Shown piece by piece: positions 1-14,500 of a DNA stretch of 64,000 nucleotides (positions are counted from its first letter, which is position 1; every line of letters begins with the position of its first letter). The notes under the pieces were generated by a model. That model was not told the DNA's origin. It ran no database searches and saw only the letters and a program-made list of their open reading frames with translations. A program made the translations under genes and the position numbers. Source of the stretch: Isoperla grammatica (Eukaryota > Arthropoda > Insecta > Plecoptera > Perlodidae); NCBI GenBank assembly GCA_945910005.1, contig OX246746.1, positions 42,446,122-42,510,121 of the forward strand, written 5' to 3'.

Positions 1-1020
1 GCTGGTCTCACGAATTATGGAACACTTTGAGAACTATTTCCTGACGAAATTATGGTAGAAAATGATAAAAGATAATGACAGTAAAATGAAATTACTAAAC
101 TTGTTTTTATCAGTCAAAGAGAATACTTAGTGAAACGACTTGTCTGAAATGATGGGCGTTGTAATGCGTTTGTTAGCGACATAGATCGTGCTGTGATTTA
201 AATATCAACGAGTTCAACGCAAACTTTATCGAGTCAAAACTGAAAAGTCTCTTTAATTTTTAATTTTATTGGTGAAAACTGGCCAATCCAGCATCTTTTT
301 GATTCTTTTAAAATGAAAACAATACACGAAATTCTTTAACAAGTTCGTCATAAATGGGTTCTTACAAATTGTTAGAAAACACGTTTTTGAAATAAGCATA
401 CCCTCAGTGTTATGTTTTATATTAACGATATGTTGAACGATTTTTAGGTATAAAAATTAAATGGTGCTCATAATGTTATGTTCATTGAATTAAAGCCTTC
501 TGTATTAGAAATGATGATAAAAACCATTACCTTCAATAGTGCCTGGTAGGCTATATCAACGTATTCGGTCACAAATACAAACAGCTGTTTTGTACCGATG
601 GACGAGGAAAACCATAAATCAGAAAACGGTAAAGGATACTGTTTTTTAACCTCTTCGTATAAACAAACGCGTGATAACTCAACATAAGAAATATAAACGT
701 GCACACTTTCTTTTTATGGCCAACTATAACGGCAACACCAACAGAAAGTGAACGTGAAAGGTAAAGGTAATGTTGAAGGTCGTATGCGTCTTATGAAAAA
801 TCATTTTCATTTTTTCTTTTTAAACATTGCATACGAGATCGTTCAAGGATTCAAGGATCTGCGTTTCACGAGTCTCGTATTAGATATGCTTAAAAGAAAA
901 ACTAAATGTACTGCTGAAGTAGTCGTACACATGTTTAATGATGAAAATATTATTGGACGTTTTGACTCCTATTTTGACAACTATGCTAATCGAGATAATT
1001 TATTGAATATAATATAAATT
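1..1020. other. Unassigned AT-rich stretch with two opposing short ORFs
   Basis: No gene can be named here. On the minus strand a frame is open from about 786 down to 468. Its composition is not low-complexity: hydrophobic and charged residues are mixed, with a YVELSRV stretch. On the plus strand a frame is open from 730 to 1017; its first ATG is at 784 (78 codons). The two barely overlap. Around 125-225 on the plus strand another frame reads like coding sequence broken by stops. Possibilities are a decayed transposon or old insertion, or chance ORFs in AT-rich DNA. I recognise no family. Confidence 0.2.
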
Positions 1021-4000
1021 ATTGTTTTTGAATGAAACAGAAATATAGATTACACGGGTAAACCACTGAAATAATACCCGATATAGTCTTACGAATTCTG
1101 TTGAACATTACTATAGTTTCATATCAACGCAATAATTACGCTTTAACATAATAATTAGTCTTTATAATAATCATATTTACTAATTAATGTTTTGAATCCC
1201 AACATCGTACGGGACAATGTTAAATACAGGTGAGAATACAAATGAATGAAAATAGTGTTTATTTGCAGAAACTGCAGTAACAACGCTTGCGGCTTTAGGT
1301 AAAATAATGACTGTTTTTAAACGAGTTGATTTCAATTCAAAGTTTGTTTAGCTAACAAGTATATTACTTATAATAATAACAAAAAAATAATAATAATAAT
1401 AATAATAATAAAACAATAATAACAATAATAAAAACAAAATAATAATAATAATAATAAAATAAAAATAATAATAACAATTGAATTGAAACTATGTAAAATA
1501 TCGTAATGCAGGCATGACTAAATCGTTATTAAAGTAAAAACTATCACACTTTCATTTTGAGAAATAAGAATATCGCAGAAATTGTGCAAATAAATCCTAT
1601 TATTATCATTATATTCGTCAGATACTGAGTCAATCCACCTTTTCGGAAGAGAATTACATAACAACATACCCACAACTGTGCATTATACACGTTAAACGGT
1701 AAACCTGTCTAGTTCAGCCTCTTACCACTGATTGGATCAGGATACACATCATATTTTGTAAATACTATCTACTCCGTGTCTAATATGTAACCAACATCAA
1801 TTTCGGCAATATTATAAAAAAACAACTCTCCTATAAAAGCACAAGCATTGAATCCCTCATGTTATTGGGCACCCCTAATAACCGCAGATACGTTTGTCCA
1901 CCCCTGATCTTGTTAGACATAAGCCCTGTGCCCGCAACTGGTTGAAATGGAAGCACGTTTTCAGGGAATGGTGGATGTCAGCAGTGAAGGTTTAGCCTTT
2001 AACACAGCAGATCCACAGAGAGAACCATATCAAATAGCAATTCGTACAATATTGGGCGCCTCTGAATAGTGCCCTATGTAAACACAAAGAAACTGCGGCT
2101 ATGACAGGACTCACGTACACATTGTATCTGTCTTTCTGCCTGGCTGACTGGCGTTATTGTCACTGCGCATGAGAAAACTAGCAACGCGATAGAGAAAACT
2201 CCAATTTCATGCTTGCATTTTACGAACGAAAAAACTTTCTGGAAACATTTGAACGAAATTAGTCGTTAAAATTATTTCATCAAAATAAATATGGTATGTG
2301 CCAGGAATCAGTGAATAGTGTACACACATTGTCCGTTGTCTGAGGCAGATTTGAACAAGTCGGTGCTGCGTCTTCGTTCGCCAAGCTAGTGCGAAGTTAA
2401 TATGTTTTGAAATGTTTGGATCGTCTTGCAATGTAATAAAAAACCTAGAATCGAATTAAACTACTTTGGCGTGACACTATTTTAGTGTAGCATGTATAAC
2501 GAGAAAAGATAGGTATACGATGAAGTAGGCCTATGTGGGAAATTACTTCTTTACTAATACATAGGCTAAACAACGCTAGACAACATTGGAGCAGTGTAAT
2601 AGTGTGAAGTTGTGATTTGTTTACAACTTCTTGATTAAAAATAGATCTCCAATATTGTGGCTGCTTGGCTTTTATTGTGGTTACTCGTTAATTGAGTTTT
2701 ATTTCTTAATAATAATTAAACTAAACCAATTGGGATCGAAATATATTCATCCAGTATTTAGTAGTTCTTACAAAACCGTCACCATATTCTTGCACGTTTT
2801 AAATGTTGTAACGTTCTTGTAAGATAACGTTATAAAATACGAATACATTGTCTCGTTTTTTTATATTTAATCTTATGATTTACGCTGTATACGTAATGGA
2901 ACGAGATATGTAGTAGTTTTGAATTAATTAACGAATGCATTGTATATCAAACCTTGTACTTGGTTATTGTATAAATACTTGACTGACCAAACCATTTTCT
3001 TAATCGCAAGGATGTGTCCCGGTGCCATTGTCATGAATTAACAAAATGGACAATAAATAAAATGAAGGCCAGCGTGGTTGTCCGGCTATGTCGCCAGTGA
3101 AGAAGGCCACGTTTCTTAGACAAGTTCGATGGCCCAATATTTCGACTTAGGGCATTATCATCTTATCTTCGAATTGTTTTTAAAATATAATTGGCTCTGA
3201 GGTTTCCGATTCTCAACCAAAATGAGTGCTTAGGAACAATCAGATAAGACCACCATTTGTTTTTGTTTCAGACTTGTGGACGGCAATCATGGCTGATGAG
3301 CTAAACGTCATTCCAAACCAATAATTGTATCTTCGAGAACGAAGCGAACACTTTACAGAAACTCACAATGTAAGGATCTTACACTGTCACGATTGAAGCG
3401 CACTAGTATATACTAGAATCAATAGATTGAAACATGACACTGAAGGAAACGTCCAGGATTCGATGTGAGAATTAATAACACATAAGTACAGCTTATTATT
3501 GACTGTACAACTGAACGATGCAGAATACCATTTACTAAGCTTCTTCCTTTCAAGTCAATGCGCACAACACAAACATTTGATTCTTCTAAATATACTTACT
3601 AAGAGGTAGCCCACATTTGAACAAAACAACCTGAGTGGAGCGATTTGGTTATTAACTGCTGATTAATAAACTGACTCGTAAAATAATACCAGATAGATTA
3701 TGTAATTAGGCCTATGCTTTCTCTTGAAGAAAGCCATTTATATGTAGATTTTTTTTGTATACTCTTTATGAAAATATGAACGTGGCAAAGAATGCTCAAC
3801 AACATAGATTACAAACTTGTAATCATTTGAAAATGATGAACATGTAAAACGTTTAAAATGTGTTGAAACTCACGTGATAAGAATAGAAACTATGAAAATG
3901 ATAATCGATACGAATGACATAAAAATAAATTTAAATCACACTTTCCACTTACCACTTAATAAGAGGAGGGGCAATGCACGTGTCGACTAATATATGTAGA

Positions 4001-4920
4001 TATTATTTCTTAAAAATTTAAATATATTCAAATCGTTGGGATTATTATTGATTATTTAATTTGTTATTTATGTATTTATTTATTAGTAACAACATTTAAA
4101 TACATTTGGTAACATATTACTGAATGATTATTAAAGGCTTGCAGTAGAAGTGTACACTTCAAACATGTTACATTATAGCATTTCATTACATACTAAAACT
4201 ACACAATGACGTATAATTGAAGAGACACAATCGTTGAACGATGCTGGTTTACAAAGTTAGGTGTATATTAATACTAACACACGGAAATCAAGTTCAGTTT
4301 GAAACAACACAATCGGAGTCTGATGTTTTTAACACATTTCTCATTTGAGTTTATACTTTTGTTAACTTTGCGCATTGCAATGTATTCATTTTTGATTACC
4401 CATTATAATATATAACTCGTTACTTGTCGATGTGATAGCGTATTGTACTAGCGTACGCTTCATTGACACCTACACAATCAGTATGACAGAAAACTACCAA
4501 ACGCAGCTACCCCAAGTAACAAAAATAACAATTTAATTAATTAATATTCATATACAATATATATTCCAGTGACTATTAAAACATGCATACTGTTACTGTT
4601 GTACACATTAAAATCACATTTATATTATAGGTATAATAAAATATCAATTATATTGTTCAAGAATTCACTATGTTAATAATAGTAATACAAACAAACACAA
4701 TATCATAGTTGTTTCTGATTCGGATTATTTTGGTTAGAAAACAAAAGATTATGTTATTTGTAATTATTGCTATTTATCTTGTAGTGAGAAATCCACAAAT
4801 ACACTACTTTAATACAAATGTAGTTTACGAAGTCACGAAGAAGTAGTTTGGAAACGATATTCGTAAACTACTTACACCTATAAACACTACAAACATACTA
4901 AACTCGAAACATATTTATGG
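1021..4920. other. AT-rich intergenic DNA, no gene seen
   Basis: No supported gene. Contents seen: a degenerate AAT/AAC-rich microsatellite at about 1381-1475, two TAGGCCTA octamers (2526, 3707), and otherwise unstructured AT-rich sequence. Short ORFs at 2207-2431 (minus) and 2631-2822 (plus) match nothing I recognise. Confidence 0.5.
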
Positions 4921-5184
4921 ACCTAGTCGATCTAATGCCTGCAGGCTGCCAGCTTGCTCCCCTCGTATAGTTGAACGCACCTAGTCGATCTAATGCAGGC
5001 TGCCAGCTTGCTCCCCTCGTATAGTTGAACGCACCTATAGTCGATCTAATGCAGGCTGCCAGCTTGCTCCCCTCGTATAGTTGAACGCACCTAGTCGATC
5101 TAATGCAGGCTGCCAGCTTGCTCCCCTCGTATAGTTGAACGCACCTAGTCGATCTAATGCAGGCTGCCAGCTTGCTCAACGCAC
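4921..5184. repeat. 54-bp minisatellite, about 4.6 copies
   Basis: The unit contains CTAGTCGATCTAATGCAGGC followed by TGCCAGCTTGCTCCCCTCGT. TCGATC recurs at 4927, 4985, 5041, 5095 and 5149. The first two intervals are 58 and 56 bp because of a 4-bp and a 2-bp insertion; the rest are 54. Because 54 is a multiple of three, a spurious ORF runs through on the minus strand. The last copy is cut off at CTTGCTC. Confidence 0.95.
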
Positions 5185-8100
5185 CGTGTCCACATGGATT
5201 AGAAAGATGTGATGAGGATTAACTACCACAATCTCAAGACGAACAAGCACAAAACCGGGAGACGATAACTTTATCTTGAATAAAAAATATGGGTCAATTA
5301 TAAAAACTTATGTAAAATGATTATAATTGGCAGCTGTCGTGACCGAGGAGCCCCGGCCACCCAGGAAGGATAGAAATTCTTGAATTTCAAACAATTCCGC
5401 TAAAAGTATCGAAGTGGTGTCTGCCATGCACGATGCCAATATATTTTACGGTCGACTTTTTTTGGTATTTGCGCCGGGCGTTTTCGTTTTAACATCTTTT
5501 TATGCATGTTTTACACACGAAACGAGGCTAGCGTTTTACTATGCGCACGCTTATTACGTGCTTTCAAACTCTTACTAAAACAACAATTGAAAAAGATATT
5601 TGAGAAAGTTCATGTGGTGTTGTGTTTTCCTTTGTACGGATGTATCTCGAGATATTGTATTTGCTCTGCGCTCTGAGTTCACTATGTGTTTTCTGATGGG
5701 ACCCGCTGGAGTTCTAAGATGAGAGTCCGTATCTTATTCCGGGGACAAAACACACCGGATTCCTCCGGGAAATAGCCACCCTCTCCTCCCAACCCCCATA
5801 CCTGTCATATATGCGACACGAGCTCTGAAGATAGCCTCTATATAGAAAACCTTTTAGAAAATAACAATGTTAGAACTCGGCCCGAGTTGCATGGTGGATA
5901 AATTGATCAATATTATAGTATACGCCACGTTCGCTGTGGTATGAGGGTATGGGGGATCCGTATAAACCTACACCCCTACTATCTTTACGTTCAACTTTAG
6001 GAAAGATTGGAAAACAAGACACATATTTTACCCCAAGGGTTAAAAGGACGCGTTGGGTTTCGTTATATCAAAACATAACATGTCAATCTTTTCGAGAGCT
6101 CATGCCCCTAAATAAGAGACAGCCGAACTACTTTATAAAACATAACTAATAAAACTGAATTAACTGCTTACTAATGCCCGTGGTATTTCACAAAAGGTTT
6201 ATTAACTAAAATTAACACCAACGAGTTGTTTTAAATAACTAATTTCTACAATTCCACTTAGAAATGATGAATATAGACTTTGGAATTTTGTGTGTCTGCC
6301 GTCTGCGTACTTAAAGTTCAAAATGAAAACAAGTAACCTAACGTTATTTTCACCACTTGAGATTAACCATTTGTGGTGTAGGCGAAATGAATAACAAAAC
6401 AAAGTAACGTCTCGTTGGCATTAGGCCCAATAGAAATATCCAATGCCAAGGACTTAATTTTACTAAATGTATTCTGCATGGCTGGTCTCTCGTTGGTTTT
6501 AAGCTCATACGGCTGCAAACTAAACTCACCAGTTGTATTTGAATGAGGTAAAGTCCTGTAACCCTTCAATAATCGAGGCTGGCTGGGTAAGGAATTGATT
6601 ACGTATGGCGTTATGATTTTCAATTAGGCACAAGAACGAGCAGCCTGAGGAAAACTCAATTTTTTCAAAATCTCCTCATAAACAATATGTATATTTAGCA
6701 TTGAAGTTTGTTTTTCACTGTTTAGCATTAATTAACATAGAATTTGATGAGTTGAACTTAGTTTCGAGTGAAGTAGTTGAAGATGATACGCTACTTGTTA
6801 GCATGGAGGAGAGTCTCAATTAGCATAACACAGGCCTATGGCGCATGCAGCAATTAACTTTATGAGTGGCGCGCGCCGTATAGTGGGAATACACCGGCTC
6901 TGCCTTAGCGTATATACTAGGGTACACCGTACAGCAAGTGGAGAGAGAATGCAACTATCTGGACTCCGGGCTTAGATGCATCGCACGACCTACTCTCATT
7001 ATTCTGGTACAGTTCTTAGACAAACCTAATGATTCCGGGAAGCCTTAGATAATACAAGATTCCCGAACTAAGTCTTATTATTAGATAACTCTCACGATTC
7101 CGTCAATGTGTTTAAATAACTTTCACAATTTCACGCATATGCTTATAGACTACAAGATACCGAACCTTTATTCTGTTAATTTCGATGTATTATTTAATTA
7201 GTTGGTTAGTTGAGGCATTAAGGCACACAAGGTCACGGTTATTTGTTGGTTTTATTTAAATACGTGCATTTCAAGAAAGTCTGATCTTGATAGTTTTTAT
7301 TTTTCAGTCATTCAACTGAATTTTAGTAATAATAATATAGTAAGCAGTAAGTCTTCCATATCACGTATTAAAGAAATATTTAAAGATTTGTAAAACATGC
7401 ATTACTTACATGAGTAGACGCGTGCCATAGGCCACAGTGTTGAACAAAACTTCCAAAAATCATCGTTAACAAATAATCAACGTAAAAAATGAAAAGTTTA
7501 AAAATATGTTACATGCAAAAACATTAACAATTTAATTAGCTACTATGAAGCAAATTTCAGCTATGACAGATAATAAACGTATTTAGACTAATAGTTAACT
7601 GTGTTCTGATTGTTATTTTTATTGAATGGACCCTGCAAACTATAATTTATTTCAAAAAAGTAAAAAAAAAAAAAAAAAAGTTTCTGTGATAGCAATATTT
7701 GTATACAACTTGAAACAATCATTTGATAAACAGAGAACTAAATTAAATTATTTTATTATTGCAACAAAACTAAAAACTTCAGTAGATCGCTCTTACGTTT
7801 ACACATGCATGCATTTTGTGTGTTAAATCTCATCTAAAATGCTTGTTGTTGCAAACCTTATGTAGAGAAGTGCACCAGCGATGCGGTTTAAAATGCACCC
7901 ATCTAACTTGCCGACTAACTGCTAGGATGCGCTTCATTAAGTAATCTACTTACCGGAAATGACGTAATCGTAGAAAATGGCGCTGATACGCCACCTGCAA
8001 AGAGCAAGCTGAGTATTACAAATTTGACACAAGATAAATAAATTCCTTAGCGGTGAAGGGTTGCTATCCAATGTCATAACTAACTGGTTGCAGTCTAACC

Positions 8101-9860
8101 GCTAACTGTGAGTCATAGAGCGTAACTGAGTTCATGCACATACATGTTTATTTCATTGTTTTATTTAATATCTATGCTATACAGTTATAAAAGTGATTTA
8201 CAAACGACGACAATAAATAGAACTATTTGATTGATTGTGACAGAAGTATCATCAAATAGTAAGGATACAACTTTGTAACAAAACAAACTGCTAATGAAAA
8301 TTATTGAGAAAATTGAGTTGTTGTGCAGATTTAATTTCATAAAATAACATGAAATAGTATTTTACTTATGACATTATATTATTATATTATAAGAGAAATA
8401 CACACAAGCGAGAACACTACCCAGAAAAAAGAACACGAGATATAGAATAATACGTACGTTGAACCTGCAATAAACAACCCCAAAAAAATATATCATAAAT
8501 ATATTATTGAACCATTGAATAATACTCGGCCGTTTAACTATTGTTTGGTGAACTGTTTCCCCTTAAAATAGTCTCGGTCTGTGTTATAATCATGTCTATG
8601 AAATATGAATAAGTTATAATTACTATTTCACGCCAATAGTTCATAATACGATATTTTGTATTATTATAAAACACCACTCGCAAGAAACTATGAAAGAAAC
8701 AGTGAAAGTGTGTATATTTGTTATGTTCAAATGACTACATGTGGCAGACGGCTAAACATTTTAAGAGTAGGTAAACGAGTAACTCTGAAATCAATTTTGT
8801 ACAGTGATACGTTTTACCCTATATAACAACTGTAATGCTAGATTGAAACGTAAAAGTGAATAGAGTATCGACCCCAATGATGTGCGAGATGGTAGATTTT
8901 GTAAAAGACATTTTTGTACGAATATTGTATTTATTGATGTAGGCCCTACCTCTATTGTTGTGATTATGTTTATGTAATAAACAGTCTATATCTATGCTGG
9001 ACAAGTAGCGAACGGTAAATAAAAACATATTATTACTGTATACAAACACAAATAGGATGATTTTAAAAGAATTAAGAGTGAATTTAAAAACTAGTTGTTA
9101 CAAAAATTACAAAAATACTCATTTTAGGGAATTTAAAATAAATTTCATGTGAATGTTATGGATTTATTGAAACATTATAGAATTCTAGAAAACATGTGTT
9201 AAAAAATAGTAACACAATTGTGACGAGTGTTCAAATTTCCAAGTTTGCTTCAGACAATTTTCCAGTTTTGCATGATTCAAAATCAGTACCTAAAGGTTTT
9301 TAGATAATTATAATATTATGTACTAATCGATTTCATTCAAATTGTAAAGAATAACAAAGTCATGGAAACATTTTTGTCTAAATAAATCAAGATATCAGTT
9401 TACATTGTGAGGGAATGACACCACAACATTGACAGCTACCTAATGATAGATGATGTGTGCTGTGTATGTATGCTGTAGTGTAGACCTTTACATTAGCAAA
9501 TATTGCAAATCAATATTTCTTACACAACAACCACTACTTAAATACCTAATCATATGGTTTCTATTGTGTACATATGGGCATAGGAATCGTCTTATTACGT
9601 TTTGTATACATCTCAAATTATATTTTTTGTAAGTTTTATGTTCGTATACGAAAACTTGTAAACATTCACATATTATTGTATTACATATTTTCCTTAAAAT
9701 TAGTAACTACTGCATCTCCAGCGTTATCCATAAGTCTGGATTAAGCAACCAATGCCTGTGTATCACTGATAATTTGTTGTCAACTTGAAGATTTTTTCGA
9801 AATTTTGTGTTTTCTATTTTCTTGTTATTTTTATTTTATAATATTACTTGATGTAACACA
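5185..9860. other. AT-rich intergenic DNA, no gene seen
   Basis: No supported gene. Contents seen: an A17 tract near 7663-7679, short AT-rich hairpins and small ORFs without recognisable domains (5949-6149 plus, 6363-6623 minus, 8819-9049 minus). The segment 5330-5960 is a little richer in G+C than its surroundings but shows no exon-like frame. Confidence 0.5.
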
Positions 9861-9903
9861 CTACAAATGCGGTTAATTTTGTGTTACATAGTTCCTCTAC
9901 TGG

Positions 9904-9949
9904 TGCTGGTAATAATAATAATAATAATTATTATTATTATAATAATACA

Positions 9950-9985
<36 letters not shown>
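9904..9985. repeat. (TAA)n microsatellite, 5' flank of retrotransposon copy 1
   Basis: An interrupted AAT array that switches to ATT/TTA units around 9930-9945 and then returns to AAT, so it can form a hairpin. It ends exactly where similarity to the retrotransposon begins, so it is the likely target site. Confidence 0.9.
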
Positions 9986-10898
9986 GAACGGCGAAACAAT
10001 TGAACATATCGTATCTGGGTGCAAAATGCTTTGTCAAACAGATTATCTTCATAGGCATAACCAAGTTGCAAACATTGTACATAAAAAATTAGCCATGAAG
10101 TATAAACTTATAAACACAACCACTGCGTATTACAAATACAAGCCTGAAAAGGTATTAGATAGTAAAGACTCCAAATTATATTACGACCGGGCAGTTATTA
10201 CAGACCAAACCATACATCACAATAGACCGGATATAATATTTATTGACAAGAAGAAACAAGAAACGATTTTAATTGATGTTGCCGTCCCTTTATGCCACAA
10301 TGTAGAGACAACTTGGCGGGAAAAGATAAACAGATATAAGGAATTATCTATTGAAATAAAAAGGTTGTGGAAGCAGAATAATGTAACTGTTATACCGTTA
10401 ATTATATCAGCAAATGGCATTGTTCCACGTAAACTCCATGACAGTATTAAACTTATTGGTCTCCAACCGAACATATACATCGAGATGCAAAAAGCAATTG
10501 TTTTGAACACGTGTAGGATAGTGCGAAAATTTTTGAACTAAGAAGAATGAAGACTTCAAGAAGTTCTCCATCCCGATGGTGGTTTTCGTGGTTTCCACCG
10601 TACAAAGAGCGAATGCTGGGATGAGTACAAATCGGCCACGACCGTACATAGCATCCACAGTTCGGTTTGGAAAAAATAATGTGGACAATGATATATTAAG
10701 TAGTATAGCCAAATGTGGGCATTTGAGAAGCAGAAGAAGAAGAAGAAGAAGAAGAAGAAGAAGAAGAAGAAGAAGAAGATATATTGAGTAGTTCTAAGTA
10801 GATTTTAATAAGGTAAACACATGGAAATACTTGACATTTGTGTCCGTACAACATGTTTATGCCGGTTTTGACCGAGTTTGTATGTATTGCAACAATAA

Positions 10899-10969
<71 letters not shown>
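9986..10969 (+). mobile_element. 5'-truncated non-LTR retrotransposon, R2/R4/Dong-like, copy 1
   Basis: The retrotransposon body starts at about 9986, inside the C-terminal zinc-finger region of the polyprotein, and runs through a stop codon (10539-10541), a 3' UTR of about 350 bp and a (TAA)n tail at 10897-10969. The coding part and 3' UTR are nearly identical to the longer copy at 27286-28850. Both carry an internal AAG microsatellite (10735-10779 here). The UTR ends AACAATAAAATAATAATAA. With (TAA)n on both sides, the copy fits a TAA-targeting element such as Dong of Bombyx (family knowledge). Copy 2 begins at the last base of its tail. Confidence 0.88.
9987..10541 (+). pseudogene. C-terminal fragment of retrotransposon ORF (restriction-like endonuclease)
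   Basis: About 184 codons of the polyprotein C-terminus. In an intact element this part nicks the target DNA so that target-primed reverse transcription can start. Visible are the second half of the CCHC knuckle (H-x4-C in IEHIVSGC), the following RHN, and the PD...D endonuclease core in RPDIIFIDKKK and ILIDVAVP. The reverse transcriptase and the first two cysteines are missing. The frame continues upstream only as Ile codons of the (ATA)n array, so there is no real start codon. It differs from copy 3 by only a few substitutions (for example TTWR versus TTWW), so it is young. It cannot make a working enzyme. Confidence 0.88.
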
Positions 10970-11565
<596 letters not shown>

Positions 11566-14500
11566 TATTGGTATTATTATGTCTAAATAACTTAGTTTGT
11601 TGCATCTTTCACATATTGTAAGCTGTATGATCTACTTGCTTCTCATTGTTACGTACTCCACTTCAGTAGACACACACACAACAAAGGAATGTTAATTAAA
11701 ATGTTAATCATGTTGGGATTCTTCATAATTAGTTATACCAGGCGTTCATGTGGCTAAATAGATAACAGTGATAATATTTCACAGGAGGCAGACAGCCCTA
11801 GCCTACTAATTACCCATGTGTTGTTCGCCTGGCTCGATTGTGGCCTGTACGCTTCAACGTTGAACAAAACAGAGGTATGAATAAATTTGAATTTGCTAGT
11901 TCACATCAATCATAACTGAGTGCGCTACGATGCATATTGCTCTGTAGCGTGGGTGAGTTTAGCTCATGGTGGATCTGCATTGCACTAGATGGATAAATAT
12001 CAGGCCTATTAGGCCTACTTCTGCTACGGGTAATAAGGGTAATGAAATCAGTAACTCCAGGCTAAAATATGTTCTGCTGAGGAAATATGGATTCGATCCA
12101 ACATTTCGTGTCTGCTCGAGATAATTGTATAGGCGCATTGTGGTTGCAACTTACTTAGTTGCGCCTCCAGTCATTGAGGCTGCTCTGCGCACAAGTCCCG
12201 CCCATATCTACTGAGACCAACAAATCCATAAATCCAGGCAGAAGCAGTGGAACCCACGGCAGCCATCTTAACAATACCATTACGCTGGCGATTACAATAA
12301 AAGCGGGGCAAAATACGCAGGTAGGCCTATTTCATAATTACATACTCAATGAGAATCTATTTGCTTTTAAAAAAAAATTAATTGTAGTAATCTCATATCT
12401 ATGTAAGGTGTTTTCGTGTAATTCCTAGCTAGATTTAGTAATATAAAGCCTAAGAACGCGTTATGTCTGTCACAGGAGGTTATCTCCAACCTTATGAAAT
12501 AGCAACAAATCTGTTGATTAGCTTTTAGTGCATAGTGAAGTCAACTAGAGTTTAGTTTCATACACAATCTGTATGTAGTTCAACGTAGGCATAACATACG
12601 CCTTGTTGCGGTTTGGAATATATTTAATTATTTAAGTAACGGAAAGGAAATAAAGGTTATTTAATAGTTCATAATATCAAAAGCATACGCTTTCAACTTA
12701 CAACAGCATCCAATTAATGCAAGCCTATTGTAAACTGGGGGCGTCTGTATACATGTTCATTGCATTACAAATAAAGGCTAGTAATAAATATTTAATTATC
12801 ATACGATAAGCGGAACAATTATTCTAGTTCGAAGTCACTATAGTCTACATATTCTAGGCTATATAAACTAATGATAACTACAGTTGTTAAATGATGCAGA
12901 TACAGCACGTTTACCTTCTCAACCCTCATGTAGTTCTAGTGATACGAACCCGGCTAGAACAAGTATGAACACTAACTAGAGACATTAACATGAGAGATGA
13001 TTGTGATAGGAATACATTAAAGCGCAGAATCGAGATCTGGATTTGAATTTGAGTCCCAGTCGGAGAAAACTTTAGTGACAATTCAAATCACATCAATACA
13101 CATTTCGTGTGAGGCTGCAATCGAAAAAGACTTCTATACTCTTCATTATACTATGTAAATCAATGTGTCTTTGCGTTGCTCGCTCATTGAAAATTGGAAG
13201 TAAACCCATTATAAATGTATTATGCATCCTAATTTCATGTAAAATGTATTAATTTATTGAATATTGATGTTTATAATCAAGCCAAACTTAATGCAAACAT
13301 TAAAACTATAACCAGTGTGATATTTTTGTGTAAACGAGAAATGACGGGATGATACGCATGCGATCCCGGTAGTTAATTGCGCATAGGGCCACACAGGTTT
13401 GAAACAAATTGTATCAATACCTTTGATTATTTGGCCCAAGAGCAAGAAATTACTCTTAACAAAAATAGCAATATCGTTGGTTATAAGATGCTGACAACAT
13501 GGTACAAACCCTAAATGAGCATCGGGTAACGGTTATTATTTTTAGGACTGCGTACGAAAATACTGCTCGCCTACAAAATGATACGTAGGCCTAGGTCCAC
13601 AGATTAGATGGTTCTGATTAGTTAATCTTAATAACTCGTCGTAAACACTGAAAGGGCTCTATTATTAATTATAAAATAGTCAATAAACTGATGAAAAAAT
13701 CAAAATTATTATCATGTATACAGATTTGACAACAAAAGTACGATACCAACTTACGAGCTAAACATAAACAACACCTGTGAATGCGTTGGAGTATCTCCAT
13801 TTGAAGCAGGAGTAAACCCACATGACCAACGAACCCCATAAGTCGAAGTTATGAACAGTTTTGTTAATATATAATTTATTTTGTATCTGATAACTCTCCA
13901 AAAAGTTATCTAGATAAAAGCTAAAGGATACAAATAATTATCTAGATAATTTGGTTCAGATAAGTCACAGCACTGGTTATGAACAACAAGAATGTGTTTT
14001 AAATGCAACCAGCTACAATACCCTTTTCGGTTGGTTAACAGTTGTAATGAAACTGTGGCACTTGTGAGTCATATAGTCTACAGGTGATGATTCTCACGTA
14101 CGCCCATCCCATAATAATTACTTCTGTGATACTCAAGTCACTCAGTTTGTTACAACATGAAACAATCACCTTAGGCCAACTCTATAACGTTGCTTTCTGA
14201 TCGCTATCATCAATGGGTTTTCAAGACAGTAAAGCTTCAAGCTGCCACTTATCGCTACCTGAGAGCAGCTTATTTGTAAAAACTTCATTTTTTCGATGAA
14301 ATTTTAACCTGAGCTTGGGTTATGGCTACATTTACGCAGACCGCTTATTCGTGAATACAGATGTGTTACTACGTATTTTGACACAACCAAGTTCCTCAAT
14401 AAAGATCTTGATATTATTATTTTATTATAACTATTTATTTAAGCGCACTACACAGAATAAATCTCACTCACCAAACATAGGATAATAATGTGAATTCCAG

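Noticed and set aside
10217..10510. Minus-strand ORF of 97 codons, also present at 28010-28303
   Set aside because: Antisense shadow of the retrotransposon endonuclease frame.
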